Origin: Bacteroidota bacterium
GTDB lineage: Bacteria; Bacteroidota; Ignavibacteria; Ignavibacteriales; Melioribacteraceae
Assembly: GCA_018829205.1 (NCBI GenBank)
Contig: JAHJUE010000019.1
Span: 62,001-126,000 of the forward strand
Reading direction: 5' to 3'
DNA length: 64,000 nt
Positions 32,552 to 42,845 of this stretch are shown in pieces. A program made the position numbers and the translations under genes. Position 1 is the first letter of the stretch. Each line of letters starts with the position of its first letter. A model generated the notes under the pieces. The model was not told where the DNA came from, made no database searches, and saw only the letters and a list, made by a program, of their open reading frames with translations.

Positions 32552-33595
32552 ATGAAAATGAACAAAATCTTTATTTACTTACTCTTAGCGGGTGTTGGTT
32601 ATTTCTTACAAGGCTGCTCTGATAAAGCGGAAAATCTTAACAACGGGATAGTTGAAGTTGAAACCGGACAAGTAAAGCAAATCGAGGGAAGCGAAGTTTT
32701 TACTTACAGCGGAACTATCGAAGAATCGGAATCCATTCCGTTAAGTTTTTCGATTGTTGGAAGTGTTGCGAAAGTTCTTGTTTCTGAAGGTGACTTTGTG
32801 AAGAAGGGGCAGCTACTTGCTGTGTTGAATAATGAAACCTACAAGAATGTTTATGAAATGTCTTTGGCTTCTCAAAAACAAGCAGAAGATGCCTATAAAA
32901 GATTATTGCCAATGTTTAAAAATGGCAACCTTCCGGAAATAAAATTGGTGGAAGTTGAAACAGGTTTGCAGCAGGCAAAATCAGCAACCTTGATTGCCAA
33001 AAAGAATGCCGACGATTGTAAACTTTACTCCCCGGTTGATGGTATCGTTGGCAAGCGCTCAATTGAACCGGGAATGAGTGCCATCCCAAATTTAACTTCT
33101 ATAACTATTGTAAAGATTGAAAAAGTATTTGCCAAAGTGCCGGTATCGGAAAGCGAAATTTCATCTATAAAAAATGGCGATAAAGCCAAAATAAAAATTG
33201 GTGCTCTGAATAACTCAGAATTTACGGGAACGGTTGAAGAAATCGGGGTAATGGCTGATCTTATTGCACATACTTATAAAATAAAAATTGGAATAGTAAA
33301 TGAAAACCGGCAAATAAAACCTGGTATGATTTGTAATGTTACTCTTTCTAAAAATAAAACAAATGAAGCAGCGGGATTGTTTGTACCGAACAGAGCTGTT
33401 CTTGTTGACGAGCAAGGAAGAAATTTCGTTTATGCAGTAAACCAAAATAAAGCGGTAAGAAAATATGTTAAAACCGGAAAACTCTTGAAGAATGGAGTTG
33501 AAATTACCGGGGGATTGAATGAGGGAGAGCAAATTGTAGTTGCCGGTCAACAGAAACTTGTTGACAATTCATCAGTACATATTGTTAACCGATAA
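32552..33595 (+). CDS. RND efflux membrane-fusion protein
   Basis: A 347-residue periplasmic adaptor with lipoprotein signal (LLAGVGYFLQGCSDK, lipobox Cys22). The biotinyl-lipoyl-like halves are IVGSVAKVLVSEGDFVKKGQLLAVL and DDCKLYSPVDGIVGKRSIEPG, flanking a short alpha-hairpin, then beta-barrel and membrane-proximal domains. It links the RND pump to the TolC channel encoded next. Confidence 0.92.
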   Translation: MKMNKIFIYLLLAGVGYFLQGCSDKAENLNNGIVEVETGQVKQIEGSEVFTYSGTIEESESIPLSFSIVGSVAKVLVSEGDFVKKGQLLAVLNNETYKNVYEMSLASQKQAEDAYKRLLPMFKNGNLPEIKLVEVETGLQQAKSATLIAKKNADDCKLYSPVDGIVGKRSIEPGMSAIPNLTSITIVKIEKVFAKVPVSESEISSIKNGDKAKIKIGALNNSEFTGTVEEIGVMADLIAHTYKIKIGIVNENRQIKPGMICNVTLSKNKTNEAAGLFVPNRAVLVDEQGRNFVYAVNQNKAVRKYVKTGKLLKNGVEITGGLNEGEQIVVAGQQKLVDNSSVHIVNR

Positions 33596-33613
33596 CTACA
33601 GGAATAAAAACTT

Positions 33614-36600
33614 ATGAAAAAGAAACGAACATTGATTGAAACAATAATCTGTCATAAACAACTCATAATTGCAGCCACCGTTTTTTTAGTATTGTTTGGA
33701 ATAGTGGCATTAACCCAAATGCCTCGTGATGAATTTCCGGAATTTAAGATTCGGCAGGGATTGATAATAGGAATATTTCCGGGCGCATCATCACAGCAAG
33801 TAGAAGAACAATTAACAAAGAAGGTCGAAAATTATTTATTCCAGTATGAAGCTGTCGATAAAAAGAAGACTCATTCCATTTCGAAAGAAAATGTAATGGT
33901 TATTTATGTCGAGGTTCAGAAAAAAGAAAAAGATCCTAAGCTATTTTGGGCAAAACTTCGACACGGATTAAATGAATTGAAGGAACAACTTCCTTCCGGA
34001 GTAATGTCGCTGACGGCGGATGATGATTTCGGAAATACCTCTGCAGTGCTGATGGCGGTTGAATCTGAAACCAAAACATATAAAGAACTTGAAAAGTATA
34101 TTGAAAAATTTGAAGATAATATTAGAAAAATTCCTTCTACATCAAGAGTAAAACATTTCGGATTACAGAAAGAGGAAATCAACGTCTACATAGATGATGC
34201 AAAGTTGACCAATTACGGTATCAAACCACTAATGGTTTTAGCTGCACTTAAACCGGAAGGAACCGTTAATTACGCAGGTGATATCGACGACGGAAATTTT
34301 ATACGACCAATACACATACCATCCGGGTATAAAACGGAAAGTGACATAGCAAATCAAATTATTTATTCCGACCCTACTGGAAATGTTATACGCGTTAAAG
34401 ATGTTGCAAAAGTTGTAAGGGAATATGCAGAGCCGGATTCTTATATACGACTTAACGGGAAAAAATGTTTGATAGTTTCTCTTGAGATGCTTCCCGGTAA
34501 TAATATTGTTCAATATGGAGATGACGTAAAAAAAGAAATTGAAAAATTTACTAAGCAAGTACCGCCGGATGTACACGTTGGTGTTATTTCCGATATGCCC
34601 GATTTTGTTTCAAAGTCTATCTATGATTTTCTTAAAGAATTTGCAATTGCCATAATTGCGGTTATTCTTGTAACAATCCTTCTATTGCCCAAAAGAGTTG
34701 CTTTAGTTGCTGCAGCTACAATTCCAATTTCAATTTTTATTACACTTGGTTTAATGTGGGTAACTGGGATGGATTTGCAAACCGTTTCACTAGCTGGGCT
34801 AATAGTCGTTCTTGGAATGGTGGTGGATAACGCGATAGTAATTGTTGATAATTACGTCGAAAAACTCGATAACAATATAACACCGCACGATGCCGCTTCA
34901 CAGAGTGTGACGAATCTTTTTGGTTCGGTTTTTTCAGCTACATTAATACTTATTTTTTCTTTTGTACCTCTATTGTTTGTAATGACCGGGATTGCAGGAG
35001 ATTTTGTAAAATCTTTACCTCTCACTGTTACTTATGCATTGCTAATTTCGCTTCTTGTTTCCGTCGTGTTGGTTCCGTTGATGAGTTATATATTCATAAA
35101 GCACGGTATAAAAGGAGAACACAGCAAAGGGAAAAAGGGAGCGTTTTTAAATTGGGTGCAGTCTTTTTATGATAAAATTTTAGAAAACTCCTTTAAAAAG
35201 AAAAGAACAACTGTTGTTATTGGCGCTGCATCATTTATACTCGGACTCGTAATTTTATTAATCACACCGATGCAAATGTTTCCTCCTTTTGAACGAAATC
35301 AATTTGCCGTAGAAGTATATCTGCCCGTTGGAAGTTCCTTACAGCAAACCGATCGTGTTATGAAAGAGGTTGAGAATAAACTGATTAAAGATAAAAGAGT
35401 TAAAGAAGTCGCTGCGTTTGTTGGAACAAGTTCACCAAGATTTCACACTTTATATGCACCGAATTTTCCGGCAAAACATTACGGACAGTTGTTGGTAATA
35501 ACGGAATCAAGCGAATCTACAAATGAAATATTAGATGAATGCAGTAAGAAATTCAGCAACATAAATCCGAACGCATATATTCGATGGAGGCAGCTTGAAA
35601 TGAGAATGACCAAAGCTCCTATTGAAATTCGTATTTCAGGGGATAGCATAAAAACTATAAAGCTGGTTGCCGATCGAGTCTCTAACATTATGCGCGGAAT
35701 AGAAGGAGCTAAATGGGTTAGAACAGATTATGAAGAACCACTGCAAGCAGTAAGACTAAACTTAAAACAAGACGAAGCAAGCCGTCTTGGCTATTCAAAG
35801 CAAATATTAGATTATTCACTTTTAGTAGGGACTAAAGGATTTCCGGTTTCAACAATATGGGAAGGTGATTATCCGGTTAGTGTTAATCTGAAGGTTGATA
35901 AAAAAATAAAAACGAATGTTGATGATATTATGAATCAATATGTAACATCACCGTTTTTAATTTCGTCGGTGCAAGTAAGGCAATTAGCTGATGCGGTACC
36001 AGAATGGACAAAAGGTGTAATTGCAAGAAGAAACGGAGTTCGTACTGAGACTGTTTTAGTAGATGTTGAAAGAGGTGTTTACGAGTCAGCAGTTTTTAAT
36101 AAAGCAAAACCTATTATAGATGGATTAAAATTGCCGGAAGGTGTATCTATCAGCTATGGCGGCGATTATGCAACAAGCGATGAAGAGGTAACCCCGGTTT
36201 ATTATGCGATGGCGATAACGGTTGCAATAATATTTATCATTTTATTATTCCAGTTTAGAACAATAAAAACTTCGTTACTCATTATGACAACGCTGCCATT
36301 AGGTATTTTCGGTGCAGCTTTAGGAATAAAAATAACTGGTTATCCATTCGGTGTTACAGCTTTAATGGGCATTATCAGTTTGATGGGAATAATTGTTCGT
36401 AATGGAATTATTTATGTCTCCTATGCTGAAACACTTCGCAGCGAACACGGACACACACTTGAAGAAGCTGCAATTGCCGCAGGCAAAAGAAGAATGCGCC
36501 CGATATTTCTTACATCTGCTGCAGCGGCTGTCGGCGTTATTCCAATGATCTTAAGCCGTTCACCTTTATGGGGACCACTTGGTTCTGTAATATGCTTTGG

Positions 36601-36703
36601 ATTGATTTTTGGAATGATAATGTCACTGCTTCTCCTTCCAGTACTTTATTATCTTTTTCATAGAAAAGATTTTGATAAACCAACAGAGAGTGAAATATTA
36701 TGA
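33614..36703 (+). CDS. RND efflux transporter permease (first copy)
   Basis: A 1029-residue inner-membrane pump with 12 predicted helices and two periplasmic loops. The TM4 motif is GMVVDNAIVIVDNYVE, with Asp-Asn instead of the Asp-Asp pair of HAE1 pumps. The second half has GVTALMGIISLMGIIVRNGIIYV. It overlaps the TolC gene by 4 bp. Its neighbours are lipid-metabolism genes, so the substrate may be a lipid (inference). Confidence 0.93.
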   Translation: MKKKRTLIETIICHKQLIIAATVFLVLFGIVALTQMPRDEFPEFKIRQGLIIGIFPGASSQQVEEQLTKKVENYLFQYEAVDKKKTHSISKENVMVIYVEVQKKEKDPKLFWAKLRHGLNELKEQLPSGVMSLTADDDFGNTSAVLMAVESETKTYKELEKYIEKFEDNIRKIPSTSRVKHFGLQKEEINVYIDDAKLTNYGIKPLMVLAALKPEGTVNYAGDIDDGNFIRPIHIPSGYKTESDIANQIIYSDPTGNVIRVKDVAKVVREYAEPDSYIRLNGKKCLIVSLEMLPGNNIVQYGDDVKKEIEKFTKQVPPDVHVGVISDMPDFVSKSIYDFLKEFAIAIIAVILVTILLLPKRVALVAAATIPISIFITLGLMWVTGMDLQTVSLAGLIVVLGMVVDNAIVIVDNYVEKLDNNITPHDAASQSVTNLFGSVFSATLILIFSFVPLLFVMTGIAGDFVKSLPLTVTYALLISLLVSVVLVPLMSYIFIKHGIKGEHSKGKKGAFLNWVQSFYDKILENSFKKKRTTVVIGAASFILGLVILLITPMQMFPPFERNQFAVEVYLPVGSSLQQTDRVMKEVENKLIKDKRVKEVAAFVGTSSPRFHTLYAPNFPAKHYGQLLVITESSESTNEILDECSKKFSNINPNAYIRWRQLEMRMTKAPIEIRISGDSIKTIKLVADRVSNIMRGIEGAKWVRTDYEEPLQAVRLNLKQDEASRLGYSKQILDYSLLVGTKGFPVSTIWEGDYPVSVNLKVDKKIKTNVDDIMNQYVTSPFLISSVQVRQLADAVPEWTKGVIARRNGVRTETVLVDVERGVYESAVFNKAKPIIDGLKLPEGVSISYGGDYATSDEEVTPVYYAMAITVAIIFIILLFQFRTIKTSLLIMTTLPLGIFGAALGIKITGYPFGVTALMGIISLMGIIVRNGIIYVSYAETLRSEHGHTLEEAAIAAGKRRMRPIFLTSAAAAVGVIPMILSRSPLWGPLGSVICFGLIFGMIMSLLLLPVLYYLFHRKDFDKPTESEIL

Positions 36704-38052
36704 AAAAAATAAATTTTTATATTCTGTTAATGTTAATAACGCTGTTAAGTCTAAACCAGGTTTTTGCTCAAAAAGTTTTAACGCTCGAAGAAAGCAAGCA
36801 ACTCGCATTGCAGAACAATGCAAAAAGTAAAAACAGCAAATTAGAAATTGAAGCTTCACGACAGATTAGAAAATCGGCATTTACAAACTATTTCCCAAGT
36901 ATAAGCGCCGGTGGAATGATGTTCGAGGCACAAAAAAACTTGATGGAGATACAAACACAAGGCGGCGATCTTCCCGTTTATGACGGCGACCCGGCTAATC
37001 TTGGAAGCGCGACTCAGTTTGCTTATTTACCTGGCGGAACAATGGGCTTACTTAAGAAAGGAACAATAGGCTATATAAATGCTGTACAGCCAATCTTTGC
37101 TGGGGGAAGAATAATTTATGGTAATAAACTGGCTTCATTAGGAGTTGAAGTCAGTGAGTTCAAAGAGAAACTGACAAAAGATGAGATAATCCTGAAGACG
37201 GAGGAACAGTACTGGCAGATAGTTTCGCTCGCAGAAAAACAAAAGACAGTTCAAAAATATGAAGAATTATTAAACAGACTTCTTCTACAGGTTAATGATG
37301 CTTACAATTCAGGAATCGTAATGAAAAACGATGTACTTAAAGTGAAATTGAAATTGAGTGAAATTCTTCTTAACAAATCTAAATTAGACAATGGAAGAAA
37401 ACTTGCAACAATGGCATTTTGTCAGCAGATAGGAATACCCTACGACGCGACATTGGTATTAAAAGAAGAATTGAATATTCCCGATCTTCCTCAAAGTTAT
37501 TACTTAGATAAAAACGAAGCTTTAAAAAATAGAGTAGAATACTCATTGCTTGAAAAATCTGTTGAAGCTGAAAAACTTCAGACAAATATGAAACTTGGAG
37601 AATATCTTCCGCAAGCGGGCATAGGTATAAGCGGTGTGTACATGAAATTAGATGAAGCCAAAGAGAGAACACTCGGAATGGTATTCGGAACTGTATCCGT
37701 ACCAATTTCAGGATGGTGGGGCGGTTCTCACGAACTTCAGGAAAGAAGCATAAAAGAAGAAATTGCAGAAAACAATTTTAAAAACAATTCCGAGCTATTG
37801 CTTTTGCAAATGGAAGCAGCCTGGAAAAATTTAACCGAAGCATATAACCAATATTTATTAAGTGTGGAGTCATTGGAACAAGCCGAAGAAAATATGAAAG
37901 TAAACGATGACAGTTATAAAAACGGATTAATCACGGTTTCTGATTTGTTGGAAGCACAGGCGTTGTTACAGCAAACTCAAGATCAACTAACGGATGCAAA
38001 GACAAATTATGTAGTTAAGAAAACAACTTACTTACAAGTAACGGGAAGATAG
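36700..38052 (+). CDS. TolC-family outer-membrane channel (first copy)
   Basis: A 450-residue outer membrane efflux protein. Signal peptide MKKINFYILLMLITLLSLNQVFAQ, followed by two OEP repeats (LTLEESKQLALQNNAKSKNSKLEIEASR at the start, ENMKVNDDSYKNGLITVSDLLEAQALLQQTQDQLTDAKTNY at the end). Start ATG overlaps the pump stop (ATGA). Confidence 0.93.
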   Translation: MKKINFYILLMLITLLSLNQVFAQKVLTLEESKQLALQNNAKSKNSKLEIEASRQIRKSAFTNYFPSISAGGMMFEAQKNLMEIQTQGGDLPVYDGDPANLGSATQFAYLPGGTMGLLKKGTIGYINAVQPIFAGGRIIYGNKLASLGVEVSEFKEKLTKDEIILKTEEQYWQIVSLAEKQKTVQKYEELLNRLLLQVNDAYNSGIVMKNDVLKVKLKLSEILLNKSKLDNGRKLATMAFCQQIGIPYDATLVLKEELNIPDLPQSYYLDKNEALKNRVEYSLLEKSVEAEKLQTNMKLGEYLPQAGIGISGVYMKLDEAKERTLGMVFGTVSVPISGWWGGSHELQERSIKEEIAENNFKNNSELLLLQMEAAWKNLTEAYNQYLLSVESLEQAEENMKVNDDSYKNGLITVSDLLEAQALLQQTQDQLTDAKTNYVVKKTTYLQVTGR

Positions 38053-38075
38053 GGTTCTAAAATGCATAAAAGATT

Positions 38076-38690
38076 ATGATTTACTATTTGACCATATTAT
38101 TCTTCAGAATTTATTTTTTCTTCTTTTTAGATAAAACTGTAAAAGGAACAGAAAATATACCTACTGAAGGAGCTGCTTTATTAGTATCCAACCATATAAG
38201 TTTATTGGATGGACCATTGCTTGCCGTAACTAATAAAAGAAAACTTTCCGCTTTTGCAAAGAAAAGCGTTTTTGGTAGTAAGGTTAAACTTTGGTATCTA
38301 AAAGCAATGGGCGGTATTCCGGTCCAATCGAAAAGTATTAACAGGGAACTATTAACCAAAACAATGCAGCTATTCAACAAGGGAGGGATACTAATGATAT
38401 TTCCGGAAGGAAAGATCAATTCCAGCGGTGAATTAGGTGAATTTAAAGATGGCTTTATTAAAATAGCGGCTCAATTTCATGTGCCAATAATTCCGGTAAC
38501 GATTAAAGGAACTGAGAAATCATTAAATAAAAATCAAAAATTTCCAAAACCGGCAAAAGTGGAAGTCATTTATAACAAACCTATAAAGCTTAATGGTGGC
38601 AAAAATCAGTTAACTAAGGAAGAGATTCAAATAAAAGTAGAAAAAATTAAAAGTATAATCCAAAATAATTTGCTTTGTAAATCAGAATAA
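38076..38690 (+). CDS. PlsC-like 1-acyl-glycerol-3-phosphate acyltransferase
   Basis: A 204-residue membrane-associated acyltransferase. The HX4D motif is SNHISLLDGPLL (H40, D45), the substrate motif FPEGKINSSGEL, and a third motif IIPVTIKGTE. One N-terminal hydrophobic helix (YYLTILFFRIYFFFFL). It acylates a lipid acceptor; with FabH, PAP2 and a glycosyltransferase in the same operon a membrane- or glyco-lipid route is likely. Confidence 0.9.
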   Translation: MIYYLTILFFRIYFFFFLDKTVKGTENIPTEGAALLVSNHISLLDGPLLAVTNKRKLSAFAKKSVFGSKVKLWYLKAMGGIPVQSKSINRELLTKTMQLFNKGGILMIFPEGKINSSGELGEFKDGFIKIAAQFHVPIIPVTIKGTEKSLNKNQKFPKPAKVEVIYNKPIKLNGGKNQLTKEEIQIKVEKIKSIIQNNLLCKSE

Positions 38691-38694
38691 TAAA

Positions 38695-39627
38695 ATGATA
38701 AAAAAAATAGAACAAAGAAAAGAAGAACTAAAAATAGGCCTCGCGCTTGGCAGCGGTGCCGCTCGAGGTATAACTCATATTGGAGTTCTAAAAGCTATTG
38801 AAGAAAGTGGAATAAAAATAGATTACATCTCAGGTAGTAGTATAGGTGCATTAATAGGCGGGGCTTATGCAATGGGAATGCCGGTTGAAGAAATAGAAAA
38901 TATTGCCTTGAAAACGAATTGGAAATTAATGGTAAAAATATTTTCTCCGACTATATCGTTGTCTTCTTTGGTGAATTCGAATTACTTATCGGAATTTTTA
39001 AGCACTTTATTTGGAAATAAAACTTTTGATGATCTTAAAATCCCTTTCTCAGCAGTAACAGCGGATATTCAAACCGGCGAAATGGTTGTGCTTGAAAGAG
39101 GGGATCTTCTCTCTGCTATCAGAGCTAGCATATCGATTCCCATATTATTTTCACCGGTAACAATCGGTAGGCACAAACTTGTTGATGGAGGGTTAGTTAA
39201 TCCTACACCCGTTGATGTTGTTAAGAAAATGGGAATGGATAAAGTAATTGCCGTTAATCTTCGGAGATTCGGGACTTATGGAATGAATCAATATGATGCC
39301 AAACAAATCCCAAAAGTGATTAAGAATGTTAAAGAGTTTTCATTAAACGAAAAGATACAATACTTTATTAAACATCCTCTTAATTATTTGAATAATAATT
39401 CAAATGAAAAAACTCCCGATCCCAAAATATGGAACATTTTGTATCAGATGTTTATCATCGTACAAGTTCAAATAAGCGATTTAACAATGCAAATTGCAAA
39501 ACCGGATATTCTTATTGAACCGGACACCGGTGATTTCAAAGTTCTTGATTTTAGCAAAGCGAAAGAATTAATCGAAATTGGATATTCAGCCGCAAAAAAA
39601 CAATTAAGGGATTTTGGTTCTGTATAA
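38695..39627 (+). CDS. Patatin-like phospholipase
   Basis: A 310-residue hydrolase with oxyanion loop LGSGAARGITHIGVL, nucleophile S49 in GSSIG and catalytic Asp in VDGGLVNP. No signal peptide, so probably cytoplasmic and membrane-associated. Starts four bases after the acyltransferase stop. It may deacylate or remodel the lipid made by this operon. Confidence 0.92.
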   Translation: MIKKIEQRKEELKIGLALGSGAARGITHIGVLKAIEESGIKIDYISGSSIGALIGGAYAMGMPVEEIENIALKTNWKLMVKIFSPTISLSSLVNSNYLSEFLSTLFGNKTFDDLKIPFSAVTADIQTGEMVVLERGDLLSAIRASISIPILFSPVTIGRHKLVDGGLVNPTPVDVVKKMGMDKVIAVNLRRFGTYGMNQYDAKQIPKVIKNVKEFSLNEKIQYFIKHPLNYLNNNSNEKTPDPKIWNILYQMFIIVQVQISDLTMQIAKPDILIEPDTGDFKVLDFSKAKELIEIGYSAAKKQLRDFGSV

Positions 39628-39685
39628 ATAATGTTAGTTCAACATGATTGAAAAAATCTATTGTATAGATAAAAGAGGAATTAAA

Positions 39686-40426
39686 ATGGACAATGTTAAT
39701 AAAATTACATTAACCGCACTCTATCTTAAAAGAATATTTATTGTTGGGCTTATTTATTTAATGCACACAGCATTATATAATTATGTAAGCATACATCATG
39801 TCAATGATAATTTTAATTTACTTACTGATTTAGATAAGCTTTTCCCATTTGTGCCGGAAATGGTTTATCTCTATGTGTCCTTTTATATTGTAATTGTTAT
39901 TTCTGTATTCTTTTTAAGAACGGAAGAATCATTTGACAGAATAATTGCATCAATTCTTGGGACATTATTATTCACCTATCCATTATTTTATTTTTTCCCA
40001 GCAAATTATCCGGTCCCTTTATTTGAAGCCAATACTTTTACAACAAAATTTTTAAAATGGTGTTTTGACTCTGATGTTCCCAATAACACTTGCCCCAGCT
40101 TACATGTTAGTTTATCTTTTACAATGGCTTTTGGAATCAAACACTATAGAAAAAAACTTGGAATGCTCTATTTAATATGGGCAAGCGGGATTGCGCTTTC
40201 AACACTTATGATACGCAAACATTTTCTTATTGATTCTTTCAGTGGGATCGTGATGGCAACTTTTAGTTATAATCTTTTTGTTTCCGGAAAACTCACTAAA
40301 CCATTGTTCGATACTTTTGAAAAAATAAAACATTACTTAGCGTATCTGATTGAAAATAATTTCACCGTCAAACGAGTTAGCCGTAATCTCGTTTATTTAT
40401 TCGTTACAATTCTAAGAATGAAATAA
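39686..40426 (+). CDS. PAP2-family membrane phosphatase
   Basis: About 246 residues with six predicted helices. The acid phosphatase motifs are CPSLHVSLSF and RKHFLIDSFSG (catalytic His residues), the arrangement of the PAP2 and inositol-phosphoryl-transferase-like group. I chose the ATG at 39686 because GAGG stands at the right distance, over an ATG at 39644 without one. It would dephosphorylate or transfer a lipid headgroup. Confidence 0.87.
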   Translation: MDNVNKITLTALYLKRIFIVGLIYLMHTALYNYVSIHHVNDNFNLLTDLDKLFPFVPEMVYLYVSFYIVIVISVFFLRTEESFDRIIASILGTLLFTYPLFYFFPANYPVPLFEANTFTTKFLKWCFDSDVPNNTCPSLHVSLSFTMAFGIKHYRKKLGMLYLIWASGIALSTLMIRKHFLIDSFSGIVMATFSYNLFVSGKLTKPLFDTFEKIKHYLAYLIENNFTVKRVSRNLVYLFVTILRMK

Positions 40427-40469
40427 GAGAAGAAAAGTTATGTTTAAAAAATATTGTCATATAAATTAG

Positions 40470-41456
40470 ATGGAAAATACAAATTCGTACATATCCGGAA
40501 TTGGCTCTTATCTTCCTTCTCAAATTTTAACAAACAAAGATTTAGAGAAAATGGTTGATACTACAGATGAATGGATCGTTACTAGAACGGGTATAAAAAA
40601 GCGTCATATATCTACCAAAGAAGAAGCTACATCAGATTTAGCAACAAAAGCATCCTTACTTGCCATAGAAGATGCAAAAATCAGTTCTGAAGAAATTGAA
40701 ATGATTATTGTAGCAACATCTACACCGGATATGATGCTTCCTTCTACCGCAACCAGAGTACAGAAAAATATTGGAGCAAAGAATGCATCTGCATTTGATA
40801 TCTCTGCGGCATGTTCAGGGTTTATATACGGGTTATCAGTTGCACATCAATTCATAATAAATGGTACAATGAAGAATGTCTTGGTTGTTGGTGCAGAAAC
40901 ACTTTCAAAATACGTCGATTGGAGTGATAGAAATACAAGCGTTCTCTTTGGTGATGGAGCAGGTGCTGCTGTAGTATCAAGAAATAATATTGGTTCTAAA
41001 ATTATTGGTTTTCATTTGGGTGCGAATGGTAATCCGCCACGAGAATGGCTAATGCTTGCTGGAAGCGGATCAGTTAATAAGGCTGAAAATATTTTGGAAG
41101 AAAAAAAGAATTTTATAACGATGAATGGTAAAGAAATATTCAAGTTTAGCGTTAATATTTTACCATCAATTATTACAACAGTTATAAAAAAGTACGGATT
41201 AACAATCGAGGATATTGACCTTGTAATTCCACATCAAGCTAATAGAAGAATAATTGAGGCGGCAGCAGAAAGATTAAATATGCCAATTCAAAAATTATAT
41301 ATAAATATTGACCGACGCGCGAATACTTCAGCAGCTTCAATTCCAATAGCTATGGTTGATGCACGACGAGAAAATATGCTAAATAAAGAAGACATTATTG
41401 TCTTGGCTGGTTTTGGTGCCGGACTTACCTGGGGCAGTATGTTAATACAATACTAG
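40470..41456 (+). CDS. fabH: 3-oxoacyl-ACP synthase III (FabH-like)
   Basis: A 328-residue ketosynthase. Catalytic triad visible: C115 (DISAACSGFIYG), His in VIPHQANRRI, Asn in NTSAASIPIAM. Family function is acetyl-CoA plus malonyl-ACP condensation. A dedicated FabH-like enzyme in a transport/lipid operon rather than in the fab cluster suggests it makes a special acyl or alkyl product. Confidence 0.92.
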   Translation: MENTNSYISGIGSYLPSQILTNKDLEKMVDTTDEWIVTRTGIKKRHISTKEEATSDLATKASLLAIEDAKISSEEIEMIIVATSTPDMMLPSTATRVQKNIGAKNASAFDISAACSGFIYGLSVAHQFIINGTMKNVLVVGAETLSKYVDWSDRNTSVLFGDGAGAAVVSRNNIGSKIIGFHLGANGNPPREWLMLAGSGSVNKAENILEEKKNFITMNGKEIFKFSVNILPSIITTVIKKYGLTIEDIDLVIPHQANRRIIEAAAERLNMPIQKLYINIDRRANTSAASIPIAMVDARRENMLNKEDIIVLAGFGAGLTWGSMLIQY

Positions 41457-41528
41457 GTGAGAGAAAATTATCAACTATATACTCTGCTGCTCTGCGGCGG
41501 AGTGATTCATTTAAAAAATAGAGAACTT

Positions 41529-42224
41529 ATGGGACCCAATAGTCAAAATGCTACTGCAATTGTATGCGCTTATAATGAAAAGAAAACTATTGCGGGTATT
41601 TTAGAGACATTAGTAAAATGCAATGAGTTAGATGAAATAATAGTTGTAAATGATGGTTCAACCGATGGCACCTCAAAAATATTAGGGGAGTTTAATGTGT
41701 ATGATAAGTTGAGAATTGTAGAACTGCCGGAAAATAGAGGTAAAGGATTTGCAATGGCTGAAGGCATTACAAATGCTAAAAACAATTTGCTCGTTTTTAT
41801 AGATGCTGATTTAACAAATTTTAAAATAGAATATATCCAGCAGCTTATACAACCCTTGCTAGAGGAAAAAGCAAATATGGTTATCGGGCAACCGACAGAA
41901 AATATTATAGACTATCGGTTGAATCCATTCATATCTTTAGCAGGTGAACGTGCACTATACCGTAATGATGTTCTTACTTTAGTTGAACAAATGAGGGAAA
42001 CACGATTTGGGGTTGAGACTCTCATTAATCTTCATTACAAAGCAAAAAATATGAAAACACTTTTTATAAGCCTTTGGGGACTCACTCATCCTATTAAAAT
42101 AAAAAAGTACTCATTTGAAAAAGCTGTCTGTGAATACTTATTAGCCGCAAAACAAATAACAAGAACTATGGCCGTAAATTATATGCTGGTTGTTCTATCG
42201 ATCCGTAATATTTTCTTAAAGTAA
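41529..42224 (+). CDS. Family 2 glycosyltransferase
   Basis: About 231 residues from the ATG at 41529 (a GTG at 41457, abutting FabH, would add 24 unusual residues). GT-A fold: TAIVCAYNEKKTIAGILETL, IIVVNDGSTDGTSKIL, and DXD-like VFIDADLTNF. No transmembrane segment except a weak C-terminal one. It would transfer a sugar to the lipid product of the operon. Last gene of the set. Confidence 0.87.
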   Translation: MGPNSQNATAIVCAYNEKKTIAGILETLVKCNELDEIIVVNDGSTDGTSKILGEFNVYDKLRIVELPENRGKGFAMAEGITNAKNNLLVFIDADLTNFKIEYIQQLIQPLLEEKANMVIGQPTENIIDYRLNPFISLAGERALYRNDVLTLVEQMRETRFGVETLINLHYKAKNMKTLFISLWGLTHPIKIKKYSFEKAVCEYLLAAKQITRTMAVNYMLVVLSIRNIFLK

Positions 42225-42348
42225 ACAGGATGACGAAAATTAATCCCTTATAGTATTCACAAAAGAAAATCGATAATTACGACTTGCCTACAGAAATCTA
42301 ATACCCTTCAATCGAATGGCCAACGTTTTATTGTTTTACTAAATATAA

Positions 42349-42592
42349 CTACAGAAGGTTTACTGCATCCATCAAATTCTGCTTTTGCAGATGAGAATAA
42401 ATTTGAGTTGTTTTAATATTTTCGTGACCGACTAATTCTTTAATTGCATAAAGAGAAATACCGCGCTGCACTAAAGCAGATGCAAATGAATGACGGAGAG
42501 TATGGAAATGGATTTTATACCTTTTTCATTACAGCAGTAAGATCTGAACAGATAATTAGCTGGCAAATATTTAGGATAGATGGCCTCATATC
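42349..42592 (-). pseudogene. Decayed tyrosine recombinase (C-terminal catalytic part)
   Basis: Minus-strand translation gives IHFHTLRHSFASALVQRGISLYAIKELVGHENIKTTQIYSHLQKQNLMDAVNLL and a stop at 42349: the H-x-L-R box, LVGHENIKTT and the nucleophilic Tyr are all there. Upstream, IYPKYLPANYLFRSYCCNEKG lies in another frame and is ended by a stop, so the gene is frameshifted and 5'-truncated. It is unlike the integrase at 27816 in the shared boxes. The remainder of 42225-42845 has nothing I can name. Confidence 0.85.
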
Positions 42593-42845
42593 AGTCAACT
42601 CATTTCAGAATTATTGAATCTTCCCAAAATGATGAGTAAATTTATATATACAAGAATAATTGTAAATGAAATATATTTTTCTATTTAAAAACTCCGTGAT
42701 ATTAAAATATTGTTGCGTGAATATTTATAATAATTATTGTAGCTATAGCAAGCTATTTTGGTTTACACGGAATTTTACAATGGATTTACTCTTTAATTGA
42801 TAAAGATAGTATTAGTTTGTCATTTTTTTAAATTAATGGAAAATA

